Notes under the pieces: generated by a model | What the model was told of the DNA's origin: nothing | Seen by the model: only the letters and a program-made list of their open reading frames with translations | Database searches by the model: none | In this document: in pieces, positions 53,936 through 62,271 of the stretch | How positions within the stretch are numbered: the first letter of the stretch is position 1 | Layout: each line of letters opens with the position of its first letter | NCBI GenBank assembly: GCA_016720585.1 | Contig: JADKKH010000001.1 | Coordinates: 1 to 64,000 of the forward strand | Direction: 5' to 3' | DNA: 64,000 nt | From: Chitinophagaceae bacterium | GTDB lineage: Bacteria > Bacteroidota > Bacteroidia > Chitinophagales > Chitinophagaceae | Position numbers and translations under genes: made by a program

Positions 53936-53971
53936 GCGTTTCTTTGCGTCTTTGCGTCCTGGCGGTTAAGC
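53936..53971. repeat. Right inverted repeat flanking the GxxExxY gene
   Basis: About 36 nt with CTTTGCGTCTTTGCGTCC and GGCGGTTAAGC. It touches the start codon of the GxxExxY gene on one side and ends five bases before the stop codon of the fumarylacetoacetase-family gene on the other. Confidence 0.7.
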
Positions 53972-53975
53972 AATA

Positions 53976-54980
53976 TTATTTCTTCAACTTCAAAATACTC
54001 CAATCAGTTTCTTCCGCCACAATCGTATTACTCAGTTTTCCCAATCCGTCAATTTCCATTTCCACCACATCATTGGCTTGCAGCCATTGTTCGGGATAGT
54101 TGGGGTCCTGTAATTTGCCGCTGCCATTCAGTTCTAAAAAACATCCCGTACCGACGGTGCCGCTGCCAATAACATCACCGGGATACAAGTCAACGCCATA
54201 CGATGCCCGTTCAATTATTTCTGCAAAGGTCCAGTCCATATCACGCACATTGCCATCACTTACCTGTTTTCCATTTACCCAACATTGCATCCGCAGGTTC
54301 CAGGCAGTGCCGGTATGATTTTCTTTCGGGGCAACTTCAAAGGCTTGTAATTCATCCAGGGTTACTAACCAGGGGCCAATCACGGTTGAAAAATCTTTTC
54401 CTTTGGCCGGACCCAGGTTCAGCAGCATTTCTTCCATCTGCAAACGTCTTGCACTGAGATCATTCATGATCATGAGCCCGCCGATATATTCATCCGCTTC
54501 TGCAGCCTTGATATTTCTGCCATGTTTGCAAATCACGATCGCGGCCTCGAGTTCAAAATCTAATTTTTCGAAATGATCTGGCATACAACGGATATCTCCC
54601 GGTCCCGTGATGCTGTGATGATTGGTGAAATAAAAAATGGGATACTGGTCAAATTCAGGGATCATTTCCACTTTGCGGTTTCTTCTTGCTGCCGCCACAT
54701 GCTGGCGAAAAGCATAACCATCCCGGCAACTGGCTGGGAGTGGCACGGGAGCCAGCAATTGTACATCTTTCAGCGGAATACCTTTATTACTGGTTCTGGT
54801 TCCTTCCCGCAGCATCAGCTCACCGGCCTGTGCCACAGGAAAGGATTCTTCCCAGTAATTTAAAAACATATTCATGCTGTTCGGGAGGTCGGGGTGCAGC
54901 ACTTCCATGTCATAAATGATATCATTCACCAGCACACCAAGTTGTTCCCGTTCTTCGTTGAGGTAAGAAACTAATTTCAT
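53976..54980 (-). CDS. Fumarylacetoacetate hydrolase family protein
   Basis: A 334-residue protein. ATG 54980 (MKLVSYLNEEREQLGVLVND) is preferred to the longer frame because it matches the usual family start. FAH-fold motifs include YAFRQHV, LDFELEAAIVICKHGRNI (metal-binding Glu), IMNDLSARRLQ, GPAKGKDFSTVIGPWL, and GDVIGSGTVGTGCFLE near the C-terminus. Members cleave C-C bonds of diketo acids; the exact substrate, possibly in aromatic amino-acid breakdown, cannot be read. No homogentisate genes are nearby. Confidence 0.85.
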   Translation of the reverse strand: MKLVSYLNEEREQLGVLVNDIIYDMEVLHPDLPNSMNMFLNYWEESFPVAQAGELMLREGTRTSNKGIPLKDVQLLAPVPLPASCRDGYAFRQHVAAARRNRKVEMIPEFDQYPIFYFTNHHSITGPGDIRCMPDHFEKLDFELEAAIVICKHGRNIKAAEADEYIGGLMIMNDLSARRLQMEEMLLNLGPAKGKDFSTVIGPWLVTLDELQAFEVAPKENHTGTAWNLRMQCWVNGKQVSDGNVRDMDWTFAEIIERASYGVDLYPGDVIGSGTVGTGCFLELNGSGKLQDPNYPEQWLQANDVVEMEIDGLGKLSNTIVAEETDWSILKLKK

Positions 54981-55096
54981 ACTTAATTTTAATGTTGCTG
55001 CTAAGTTAAATGTTTTACCATCATTGCAGGAAAAGCCATCATTTTCAGACAGTTGAGAAAATTGTTTCGCCTGACGAAAATCAGGTTTTTTCCCGA

Positions 55097-55127
55097 TTTT
55101 GGACACACATTCCTTTCCTTATCTTTG
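55097..55127 (+). promoter_or_regulatory. Promoter of the membrane hydroxylase gene
   Basis: TTTTG (55097-55101), 18-nt spacer, TATCTTTG (55120-55127), then only four bases to the ATG at 55132. The transcript is predicted to start at or within the start codon. Confidence 0.65.
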
Positions 55128-55131
55128 CGTC

Positions 55132-55815
55132 ATGGAATTCGAAAAAATTCATAACAAAGGTCAGGCACAACTTTTCAGGAATCCTTACCTGGAAATGCTG
55201 ACCAAAACACATCCCCTCGTTATCTGGGGCATGTACCTGCCGGTGATGATCTATATGCTGTATTACAGCGGCAATAGTCTTGGATTTCCAACCGGGAGGA
55301 TCGTTCTTACTTTTTTGGGCGGCATGTTTTTCTGGACTTTTTTTGAATACCTGGCGCATCGGTTTCTTTTTCATTTTGTAGCCGACAGTGGAGTGGCTAA
55401 AAAATTTATTTACACCCTGCATGGTAATCACCATCACTTTCCGAGAGATAAACAGCGTTTGTTCATGCCACCCGTTCCAAGCCTTATTCTTTCCTCGGCA
55501 ATTTTTGGTTTGATGTTTCTATTGCTTCGGGAACGGACCTTCATGTTTTTCCCCGGCTTTTTATTTGGATACCTGATGTATGGCACCATGCATTATGCCA
55601 TCCATGCCTGGAACCCGCCATTTAAATGGATGAAGGGGCTTTGGAGAAATCACCATCTGCATCATTATAAGAATGAACATAACGGATACGGCGTAAGTTC
55701 TACGATCTGGGACCATGTCTTTGGCACTATGTTCGACCTGAAGAAAGAAAAAGAAGATAAAGAGAAAGTAAAAGAGTTAATGTTTGAAAAGCATGATAAA
55801 ACCCCCAAATCTTAA
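55132..55815 (+). CDS. Fatty acid hydroxylase/sterol desaturase-family membrane protein
   Basis: A 227-residue di-iron membrane oxygenase. ATG 55132 is chosen; the frame upstream uses a non-ATG start inside the promoter. The histidine boxes are HRFLFH, HGNHHHFP, HYAIH and HHLHHYKNEHNGYG, and four hydrophobic helices separate them. This arrangement resembles fatty acid 2-hydroxylases (Scs7/FA2H type), which hydroxylate sphingolipid acyl chains; Bacteroidota do make sphingolipids, so that role is plausible but not shown. The C-terminus is Lys/Glu-rich. Confidence 0.85.
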   Translation: MEFEKIHNKGQAQLFRNPYLEMLTKTHPLVIWGMYLPVMIYMLYYSGNSLGFPTGRIVLTFLGGMFFWTFFEYLAHRFLFHFVADSGVAKKFIYTLHGNHHHFPRDKQRLFMPPVPSLILSSAIFGLMFLLLRERTFMFFPGFLFGYLMYGTMHYAIHAWNPPFKWMKGLWRNHHLHHYKNEHNGYGVSSTIWDHVFGTMFDLKKEKEDKEKVKELMFEKHDKTPKS

Positions 55816-55844
55816 AGGGGTATCGTAAACATTACGTTCGGGAG

Positions 55845-56171
55845 TTACCAACTTTCAACATCCGGTATATCCTTATTGTTTTTCGTTTCTTTCCGGGATT
55901 TTATCTTTTGTAGCTGACGTTCAATAATGAGATCAGCAATCAGTCCAGCCGCATTTTCTCCTTCCTTCTGATCAAGCAGTCGTTTCATTTTGGATTCATT
56001 TACATCAATCCGGTACAGGTAAAATACTAATTTTTCAAAATCGTGGTTGATGAGATCATTAATAATGGCAGCCAGGGATTCCCGCAATTGCTCCTGTGAA
56101 AAGGTAACCGGCAGACTTATTTCAAGTGACTGATTTATTTCCGGGATCAGTTCTGTATTTAAAGGACTCAT
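55845..56171 (-). CDS. Conserved hypothetical protein
   Basis: A 108-residue soluble protein with no signal peptide. The text is helical: EQLRESLAAIINDLINHDFEKLVFYLYRIDVNESKMKRLLDQKEGENAAGLIADLIIERQLQKIKSRKE. Small proteins of this kind occur widely in Bacteroidota, but I do not recognise a named family. It lies 6 nt downstream of the TIGR02757 gene and is probably co-transcribed with it. Confidence 0.65.
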   Translation of the reverse strand: MSPLNTELIPEINQSLEISLPVTFSQEQLRESLAAIINDLINHDFEKLVFYLYRIDVNESKMKRLLDQKEGENAAGLIADLIIERQLQKIKSRKETKNNKDIPDVESW

Positions 56172-56177
56172 GGGTAA

Positions 56178-56975
56178 TTAATATTTTTCCATTACGCCTA
56201 ACCCAAATAAGGCAAAATCATATTTCACGGGATCATGCTTATCCAAAGTTCGCAGATATTGGGTTAACTCCATCGCGGCCTGCCAATCTGTTTGTTTTCG
56301 GTGTAAGAGACCAAATCGCTTAGCTACACGTACTACATGCAGGTCCAGCGGACAAATAAGTTGTGAAGGAGCAATGGATTTCCAGATACCAAAATCAACT
56401 CCCCGATCATCCTGCCGCACCATCCAGCGCAGAAACATATTCAATCTCTTGCAACTGGACTTTCTTTCCGGCGTAGCAATATGTTTTTGTGTTCTTGCCG
56501 GTACATGTTTCAGCGAAAAAAAATAGTTATGAAAATACTTTAATGCTGCTTCCACAACCGGGATATTGCTCCCCTCTACATTTTTGGAGAGGAGTTGGGG
56601 GTGAGGTATAAATGCTGTTTCAAGACTTTTATGGCTACTATAATGAAAGTTGAGAAACTCAATAAAGTAAAGCAGATCGGTGGAATTGAATGTCCGGTGT
56701 CTGAACCCGGTTAATTGTTTAAGTTCTTTCGAAGAATGATGTAAACAGAAATCAAGCGGTGCATTATCCATCAACTGCATCAGTTCTGTTGATTTGTTGA
56801 TGATCGTGGTCCGGTTGCCCCACGAAAAAATGGCCGCAAAAAAACCCGCAATTTCTATATCCTGTTTTTTCTTAAAGAGATGGGGAACAGAAATGGGATC
56901 GTCCTTAATAAAAGAAGGTTGATTGTATTCATCAACCTTCTTATCCAAAAAATCTTTTAGTGAAGTTGCTCTCAT
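56178..56975 (-). CDS. TIGR02757 family protein (DUF2400) with repeat-derived insert
   Basis: A 265-residue protein. ATG 56975 is used; the longer frame begins with TTG. Family motifs include EIAGFFAAIFSWGNRTTIINKS, LNMFLRWMVRQDDRGVDFGIW, LICPLDLHVVRVAKRFGLL and DPVKYDFALFGLGV. The helical pattern with CPLD resembles HhH-GPD glycosylases, but the function is unknown. Residues about 123-139 (IPHPQLLSKNVEGSNIPVV) are encoded by an imperfect palindrome at 56569-56606 that belongs to the repeat family also found in asnB. Confidence 0.8.
   Translation of the reverse strand: MRATSLKDFLDKKVDEYNQPSFIKDDPISVPHLFKKKQDIEIAGFFAAIFSWGNRTTIINKSTELMQLMDNAPLDFCLHHSSKELKQLTGFRHRTFNSTDLLYFIEFLNFHYSSHKSLETAFIPHPQLLSKNVEGSNIPVVEAALKYFHNYFFSLKHVPARTQKHIATPERKSSCKRLNMFLRWMVRQDDRGVDFGIWKSIAPSQLICPLDLHVVRVAKRFGLLHRKQTDWQAAMELTQYLRTLDKHDPVKYDFALFGLGVMEKY
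56569..56606. repeat. CCTCACCCCCAAC-type repeat inside the TIGR02757 gene
   Basis: On the minus strand it opens with CCTCACCCCCAACTCCTCTCC and closes with GAGGGGAG around an AT-rich loop. Its first 13 bases equal those of the repeat in asnB (59812-59860). It is read in frame. Confidence 0.75.
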
Positions 56976-56982
56976 TATGTCA

Positions 56983-58122
56983 CTAACCAATGGCTTTATT
57001 CAGATCCTCGATCAGATCTTCTGCATCTTCAATACCCACACTCAGTCTTATCAATGAATCGGATAGTCCGTTTTTAATCCGTTCTTCCCGGGGAATAGAT
57101 GCATGAGTCATACTGGCCGGATGGTTAATTAATGATTCAACACCACCGAGGCTTTCCGCCAGGGAAAATAAATGCGTAGAGGATAAAACCCTTTTGGCTT
57201 CTTCCACGCTGTCATTTTTTAATTCAAAGGAAATCATACCGCCAAAATCCCGCATTTGTTTTTTGGCAACGGCATAACCGGTATGGTCTTCAAAACCCGG
57301 CCAGTACACTTTGGCAACTTTGGGATGATTGCGAAGCCAGTGTGCAATGATCTTTCCATTTTCACAATGGGCTTTCATTCGTACACCTAATGTTTTTATA
57401 CCCCGTAATACTAAAAAACAATCCATTGGTCCGGGAACCGCGCCGCAGCTTTTTTGTATGAAATACAATTTTTCTCTCAGGTCAGCATCATTCATAACCA
57501 GGCAGCCTTGTATCACATCGCTGTGACCACCCAGGTATTTGGTTACCGAGTGCATCACGATATCAGCACCGAGATCAAGCGGGTTTTGCAAATACGGGGA
57601 TGCAAAAGTATTATCCACCGCCAGTAAAATGTTTCTCCCTTTTACAATAGCAGCAACCGCAGCAATATCGGTAATGTTCATCAGCGGGTTGGTGGGTGTT
57701 TCTATCCAGACCAGTTTTGTTTTATCGGTAACAGCGGATTGTACGTTCGCCGTATTCGTTGTGTCAACATATTTAAAGACGATACCAAATCTTTCAAATA
57801 CTTTGGTGAACAAGCGATAGGTACCGCCATACATATCATTGGCACAAATCACTTCGTCGCCGGGAGATAATAATTTTATCACTGCATCTGTTGCGGCCAC
57901 ACCGCTGCTGAAAGCCAATCCGAATTTTCCATTTTCAATTATCGCCAATGCTTCTTCCAGGGCTTTCCGGGTGGGGTTTTGACTGCGGGCATATTCAAAA
58001 CCTTTATTTACACCCGGCGCCTCCTGTACATAGGTAGAGGTCTGAAAAATGGGCGTCATGATAGCACCGGTGGAGGGGTCGGGATGAGCTCCGGCATGAA
58101 TAAATTTTGTGGCAGGCTTCAT
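56983..58122 (-). CDS. Cystathionine gamma-synthase/beta-lyase-like PLP enzyme
   Basis: A 379-residue member of the Cys/Met-metabolism PLP family. The Schiff-base lysine is Lys195 in HSVTKYLGGHSD; other signatures are FQTSTYVQ, YARSQNPTRKALEEALA, FSSGVAATDAV and WIETPTNPLMNITDI. These are shared by MetB, MetC and cystathionine gamma-lyase, so the exact reaction in the methionine/cysteine pathway is not fixed. It lies 7 nt before the TIGR02757 gene, in a likely operon. Confidence 0.9.
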   Translation of the reverse strand: MKPATKFIHAGAHPDPSTGAIMTPIFQTSTYVQEAPGVNKGFEYARSQNPTRKALEEALAIIENGKFGLAFSSGVAATDAVIKLLSPGDEVICANDMYGGTYRLFTKVFERFGIVFKYVDTTNTANVQSAVTDKTKLVWIETPTNPLMNITDIAAVAAIVKGRNILLAVDNTFASPYLQNPLDLGADIVMHSVTKYLGGHSDVIQGCLVMNDADLREKLYFIQKSCGAVPGPMDCFLVLRGIKTLGVRMKAHCENGKIIAHWLRNHPKVAKVYWPGFEDHTGYAVAKKQMRDFGGMISFELKNDSVEEAKRVLSSTHLFSLAESLGGVESLINHPASMTHASIPREERIKNGLSDSLIRLSVGIEDAEDLIEDLNKAIG

Positions 58123-58170
58123 ATTATGCTGAATTAAATGATTTAGAAATGCAAAGATGCTGAATTCGGG

Positions 58171-60057
58171 CTACTTGAACAGGCTTGCCGCAGAAAAATA
58201 CCGCCAATCGTAATTATCAGCCTCATAGGCCGCATGGGGTTGGATTTTTTTTTGCAACACTTCAGGTTTTAAAACCTTTTCATCTACTAATTTCTTCCGC
58301 GCTTCCCGGAGGGCATCCTGTACCTGTTTATTTTCCATCCAGCTTTTTTGAGGGGGTTCAAAACCAACTTTATCCCGTCTCCAGACAATCGAATCCGGTA
58401 ATTTATTTTTCATCGTTTCCCGTAACAACCATTTACTCCATCCATTCCGGATCTTAAAATTTGCCGGTAGTGAGAAAATAAATTCCACCAGTTCATGCGA
58501 AAGAAAAGGTAACCGGACTTCCCGGCCATGCGCCATAGAATTCCGGTCAGCATAGCGCAGCAATTCTTCCAGTCCGTGTATGCAGGTAGAAAAATGTAAT
58601 ACACCATTTAAGGTGTAATGGTCTGGCGTAGTATAATAAGCTTCTTTGCTTTGCAGCTTTACAAAATCTCTGTCAAGGTCTTCCTGTCTTATGGCTTTGA
58701 GCAGATATTGATTTTCCAGGGTTACGGTGGCAAAGCCCGGAAAATAAGCGGCGATCATATTTTTAATACCAAATCTGTCAGGTATGCCCATTTGACGGGC
58801 AGCCTTTAATTCTTTACTGCGGAATAGTTTCCGGTTCCGGAATAATTCCTGCCAGTACCATTTATAGTATTTATGATAACCGGCTAATGTTTCATCGGCG
58901 CCCTGACCGTCCAGTAAAACAGTGATGTTATGTTGTTTTGCCAGTTCATAAACTTTATACTGGGCATAAATGCTGGCCGAACCAAATGGTTCTTCCTGGT
59001 GATAACAAAGTTTTTCCCAGTCAGTCAGCATTTCTTCCGCTGTAACATTTATGTTGAATTGCTTCAACTGGTAAAGACTGGCAACTTGTTTTGAATAATT
59101 CCCTTCATCTTTTTCAAACCCGGGAAAGAGGGCTGTAAAAGTTTGTGTTTTGTAGTTGATCGTTTGCAGGTCGTTGATTTGGGAGACAATGGACGAACTG
59201 TCCAGTCCACCACTGAGCGAAGTGCCAATGGAAACATCACTCCGCAATCTTCGTTTTATAGAGGTGGTAAAAAGATGCGTGAATTGTTCTATCGCCTCAT
59301 TATCGGTAATTGTTTTGTTTTGTTTATCGGGGTCAATATCCCAGAATTTTTGCAACATCAATTTTTTTTCGCGGGCATGGTATGTTAGCGTAGTTGCGGG
59401 AGGAAGTTTATAGATGTTTTCAAAGAAAGTTTCGCCCGGATGCTCTGGATTATCGGTGTATCCAATGGTAATGAAATTGAATAACATCTTCTGGTTTGGA
59501 ACCCGGTCAATACCGGCCGCCCAGAGTGCTTTCATTTCAGAGGCAAATACTAATTGGGTGCCATTGAAATGGTAGAAGAAAGGTTTTTCACCAAACCGGT
59601 CCCTGGCTGCAAACAATTCTTTTTCTTTTTCATCCCAGATAGCGAAGGCGAACATGCCATCAAAATGATCTACGCAATCCTCCTGCCAGCAATCATAGGC
59701 AGCTATGATCACTTCAGTGTCTGTTTGGGAATGAAAATGGTATCCTTTCTTTTTTAATTCTTCTTTTAGTTCTATGTAATTATAGATCTCTCCATTGTGA
59801 ATGATCGAGTACCTCACCCCCAACCTTTCTTCACCCTGCGGAGAAGGGCAGGGGTTGAGGTGCATCGGCTGATGTCCCGCATCACTCATATCAATAATGG
59901 AAAGACGACGGTGCCCCAGCAATACATGACCTGATTCATTCTGCCATAAACCCGCTCCATCCGGCCCGCGATGTGCCAGTGCATCGGTCATTTTTTTCAG
60001 ATGCTCTTTGCTATAGGAAGACAGGTCAGCTTGTATGATACCGGCAATGCCACACAT
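58171..60057 (-). CDS. asnB: Asparagine synthetase (glutamine-hydrolysing) with repeat-derived insert
   Basis: A 628-residue enzyme. The start must be the ATG at 60057, because the class II glutaminase nucleophile is Cys2 in MCGIAGII; the longer frame would bury it. ALAHRGPDG and IHNGEIYNY are the glutaminase signatures, and the synthetase domain has SGGLDSS and LLDGQGADETLAGY. Residues about 67-81 (LNPCPSPQGEERLGV) come from a repeat at 59812-59860, between two normally close motifs (AGHQPM and RYSIIHNGE). It may be the housekeeping enzyme or a surface-glycan amidotransferase. Confidence 0.92.
   Translation of the reverse strand: MCGIAGIIQADLSSYSKEHLKKMTDALAHRGPDGAGLWQNESGHVLLGHRRLSIIDMSDAGHQPMHLNPCPSPQGEERLGVRYSIIHNGEIYNYIELKEELKKKGYHFHSQTDTEVIIAAYDCWQEDCVDHFDGMFAFAIWDEKEKELFAARDRFGEKPFFYHFNGTQLVFASEMKALWAAGIDRVPNQKMLFNFITIGYTDNPEHPGETFFENIYKLPPATTLTYHAREKKLMLQKFWDIDPDKQNKTITDNEAIEQFTHLFTTSIKRRLRSDVSIGTSLSGGLDSSSIVSQINDLQTINYKTQTFTALFPGFEKDEGNYSKQVASLYQLKQFNINVTAEEMLTDWEKLCYHQEEPFGSASIYAQYKVYELAKQHNITVLLDGQGADETLAGYHKYYKWYWQELFRNRKLFRSKELKAARQMGIPDRFGIKNMIAAYFPGFATVTLENQYLLKAIRQEDLDRDFVKLQSKEAYYTTPDHYTLNGVLHFSTCIHGLEELLRYADRNSMAHGREVRLPFLSHELVEFIFSLPANFKIRNGWSKWLLRETMKNKLPDSIVWRRDKVGFEPPQKSWMENKQVQDALREARKKLVDEKVLKPEVLQKKIQPHAAYEADNYDWRYFSAASLFK
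59812..59860. repeat. CCTCACCCCCAAC-type repeat inside asnB
   Basis: Starts CCTCACCCCCAACCTTTCTT and ends with GGGGTTGAGG, an imperfect inverted repeat with an internal CCCTGCGGAGAAGGG hairpin. The orientation is opposite to the coding sense of asnB. Confidence 0.75.
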
Positions 60058-60127
60058 GCTGTAAATATCTAAATAATTTCCGGCAGCGAAGGACAAAGTT
60101 TAGACAAGACGCCGAAATGAAGGGTGA

Positions 60128-60763
60128 TCAGAAAACGATAGGAAGTTTTACTTCTACATGATCCCAGGCCATCACTAAATCTGCACCCGTGGTTGATTGC
60201 TGAAAGATCAGGGTAAAAAATTCAATTGAATTACTGCTTTGTTGTGCAGGAACCATAAATCGGGCAATATCTTTTGCGGTATCCGGATGAAGCCCCCAGC
60301 TGTCAATATTACTATTCAGAACGATCGTCCATTTCTCCTTTTCCGGAATACAATACAGAACGTAACGACCGGCATTTATTTTTTTCCCTTGTATGGTGAC
60401 ATCCGTATAAAGATCAAGCTCAGTTGCTTCATTGGCACCCAGCCGCCAAAGTTCACCGTATTTTAAAATATCATGAAAAAGATTCCGGCCCTGTAAATGC
60501 GGGCGGCTGTATATTATTCTTGCCAGGGGTGGTGCTATAGAGGCATCCGTCATCTTCAGTATTGGATAATCAGCCGGGTAGTAACTCATATCCATCGGTG
60601 AAACATCCACCGGGGCATAGGGATTTTTTGATGTTCCCTGTTTTACAGCAGCCGAACTGTCTCCTTTACCAACCTCTTTTACAGGGGTTTTGTCAGACTC
60701 TTTTTTGGAATCACAGGAGCATGATATAAGGGCGACTAATAACAGTATTACGGCTGTTCTCAT
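60128..60763 (-). CDS. DUF2911 lipoprotein
   Basis: A 211-residue lipoprotein (MRTAVILLLVALISCSC, lipidation at Cys15 or Cys17). A Lys/Ser-rich linker leads to a DUF2911 domain: VSPMDMSYYPADYPILK, IIYSRPHLQGRNLF, KYGELWRLGANEATELDLYTDV, GRYVLYCIPEKEKWTIVLNSNIDSWG and DLVMAWDHVEVKLPIVF. The family is typical of Bacteroidota; its role is not known. It lies 11 nt after its paralogue and probably shares a transcript. Confidence 0.88.
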   Translation of the reverse strand: MRTAVILLLVALISCSCDSKKESDKTPVKEVGKGDSSAAVKQGTSKNPYAPVDVSPMDMSYYPADYPILKMTDASIAPPLARIIYSRPHLQGRNLFHDILKYGELWRLGANEATELDLYTDVTIQGKKINAGRYVLYCIPEKEKWTIVLNSNIDSWGLHPDTAKDIARFMVPAQQSSNSIEFFTLIFQQSTTGADLVMAWDHVEVKLPIVF

Positions 60764-60774
60764 AAAGAAGAACT

Positions 60775-61338
60775 TTAAAAAATGAAAGGTAATGACACTT
60801 TCAAATTATCCCAGGCAATGACGAGGTTACAGCCTGATGTTGATTTTTCAAAGACCATGGCCAGTGATTCTATCACCGCATCGGTTTTTTGAACAGGTAT
60901 CTCTGTGCGTATAATATCTTTTTTTGAATCATATTTAAATGAACCCCAGGTATCCGTTTCCTTGTTTAAAATAATGGTCCAGCTGGATTCATTAACAACA
61001 GCATATAATGTATACCGGCCCTTACTGATTTTCTTTCCGCCAAACCGTACCGTTTTGAAAAATTCGATCTCGGTTGCTTCGTTTGCGCCCATTCTCCATA
61101 TTTCGCCATACTTCACCAATCCGCCAAAAATAGCCCTGCCGCTTTTCTGCGGACGGCTGTAAACGACTCTTGCCGCAAGCGATTCAGTTATCTTATCCTG
61201 GATTTTTAATACGGGGTAGTTAACGGGATAATAACTCATATCCATCGGTGATTTGTCAACTGGTGGCAGATTGGTTTGTCCCAGCAGGCAAATGAAAAAT
61301 AATTGAAAAATGACGAGGATTCCGATTGTTTTTTTCAT
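60775..61338 (-). CDS. DUF2911 protein, exported
   Basis: A 187-residue protein with signal MKKTIGILVIFQLFFICLLGQ, probably periplasmic. The DUF2911 domain parallels its neighbour: KSPMDMSYYPVNYPVLK, VVYSRPQKSGRAIFG, KYGEIWRMGANEATEIEFFKTV, GRYTLYAVVNESSWTIILNKETDTWG and NLVIAWDNLKVSLPFIF. It differs in lacking a lipobox and linker. The tandem pair arose by duplication. A TATTTTTG element about 50 nt upstream (61394-61387) may be the promoter. Confidence 0.88.
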   Translation of the reverse strand: MKKTIGILVIFQLFFICLLGQTNLPPVDKSPMDMSYYPVNYPVLKIQDKITESLAARVVYSRPQKSGRAIFGGLVKYGEIWRMGANEATEIEFFKTVRFGGKKISKGRYTLYAVVNESSWTIILNKETDTWGSFKYDSKKDIIRTEIPVQKTDAVIESLAMVFEKSTSGCNLVIAWDNLKVSLPFIF

Positions 61339-61422
61339 CCGGGAAAATTTAGGAGTTTACGTTATCAATTATAAATTTTATCGCTGCAAAAATAGAGGAT
61401 TTGTCTAAGTAAGTTTTACCAT

Positions 61423-62031
61423 TCATAAAGTGATTCCGGCATCCTTTTGCAGCATTTCAAACTGGTTCCGGGCAAAGGGTTTGACGGATGCCCAGAAATG
61501 ACGGTAACAATCTCCCAAAAGTTGGTAATGCTCTTCAAATAATTGAAAAGCAGTTTCACTTTCGGTTAAATAAGCGGCCCTTCGAACCACCCCGCCCAGG
61601 CTCTTCCCGGTTCCCCACCGGGTTCGGTAATGGAATAACCAGTTATGTTCTTTCATAAACGGGAACATCCCGGCAAAACGTTCCGGCAACCATTCAACCT
61701 GTTTATCAAGAGAAGCATACACCTGTTGTGAGAAGTCCAGCAGCGATTGTTCAGAAAATTCTGTGGAATCGGTGGCAAGAAAATGATCATATACCACATC
61801 TACAAAGGCGCCGCTGTACAAACGATAATGAGGACGAAAAATTTCTTTGGCTTCCCGGGTGGCTTCATGAGTATCGGTCAATGTGTCGATAGCCCGGTGC
61901 AACATGATGCCTTGCTGGATAGACGGCGGATACGTAAACTTTTTTTTCCCTTTTACAAAATCACTGATCATATTGCCGGTCAGCAGTTCGGGGTGACCAA
62001 AAGAAAGATATGCATGGGCGAGGTAGTTCAA
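61423..62031 (-). CDS. ACP phosphodiesterase-like protein (AcpH/DUF479)
   Basis: A 202-residue protein. The start codon is TTG at 62031: the family-typical N-terminus NYLAHAYLSFGHPELLTGNMISDFVKG begins directly after it and no ATG precedes it in frame. HRAIDTLTDTHEATREAKEIFRP and LYSGAFVDVVYDHFLA carry the HD-like metal residues of the family. The E. coli homologue removes the phosphopantetheine arm from acyl carrier protein; the same activity is inferred. Confidence 0.85.
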   Translation of the reverse strand: MNYLAHAYLSFGHPELLTGNMISDFVKGKKKFTYPPSIQQGIMLHRAIDTLTDTHEATREAKEIFRPHYRLYSGAFVDVVYDHFLATDSTEFSEQSLLDFSQQVYASLDKQVEWLPERFAGMFPFMKEHNWLFHYRTRWGTGKSLGGVVRRAAYLTESETAFQLFEEHYQLLGDCYRHFWASVKPFARNQFEMLQKDAGITL

Positions 62032-62184
62032 GTATTAAAGTTAGGGCACAATTTTTTTTATACATGCAATAAAAATAAACACGGTACCAAACGGGATGAA
62101 AGGCGTTTAATAAGGGCTAACGGTTAATTTTCTGCAACATATGTTAACAGTAGTTAACAGGCCTCACCACTAGTCATATTTGAC

Positions 62185-62215
62185 TTGCCACCGGGTGTAA
62201 CCTGTTCTACATTTG
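62185..62215 (+). promoter_or_regulatory. Promoter of the first PepSY-like gene
   Basis: TTG (62185-62187), 20-nt spacer, TACATTTG (62208-62215). The spacer begins CCACCGGGT. The region is clearly related to the promoter at 62878-62908, starting from TTAACA about 35 nt upstream. Confidence 0.7.
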
Positions 62216-62271
62216 ATCCGTCACACCTTTACAAAGAAAAAAAAGATCATAACCAATAAATAAACCCAATC

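Noticed and set aside
53507..53971. Complete insertion sequence
   Set aside because: There is no transposase; only a single GxxExxY gene between short imperfect repeats, and no target duplication was identified.
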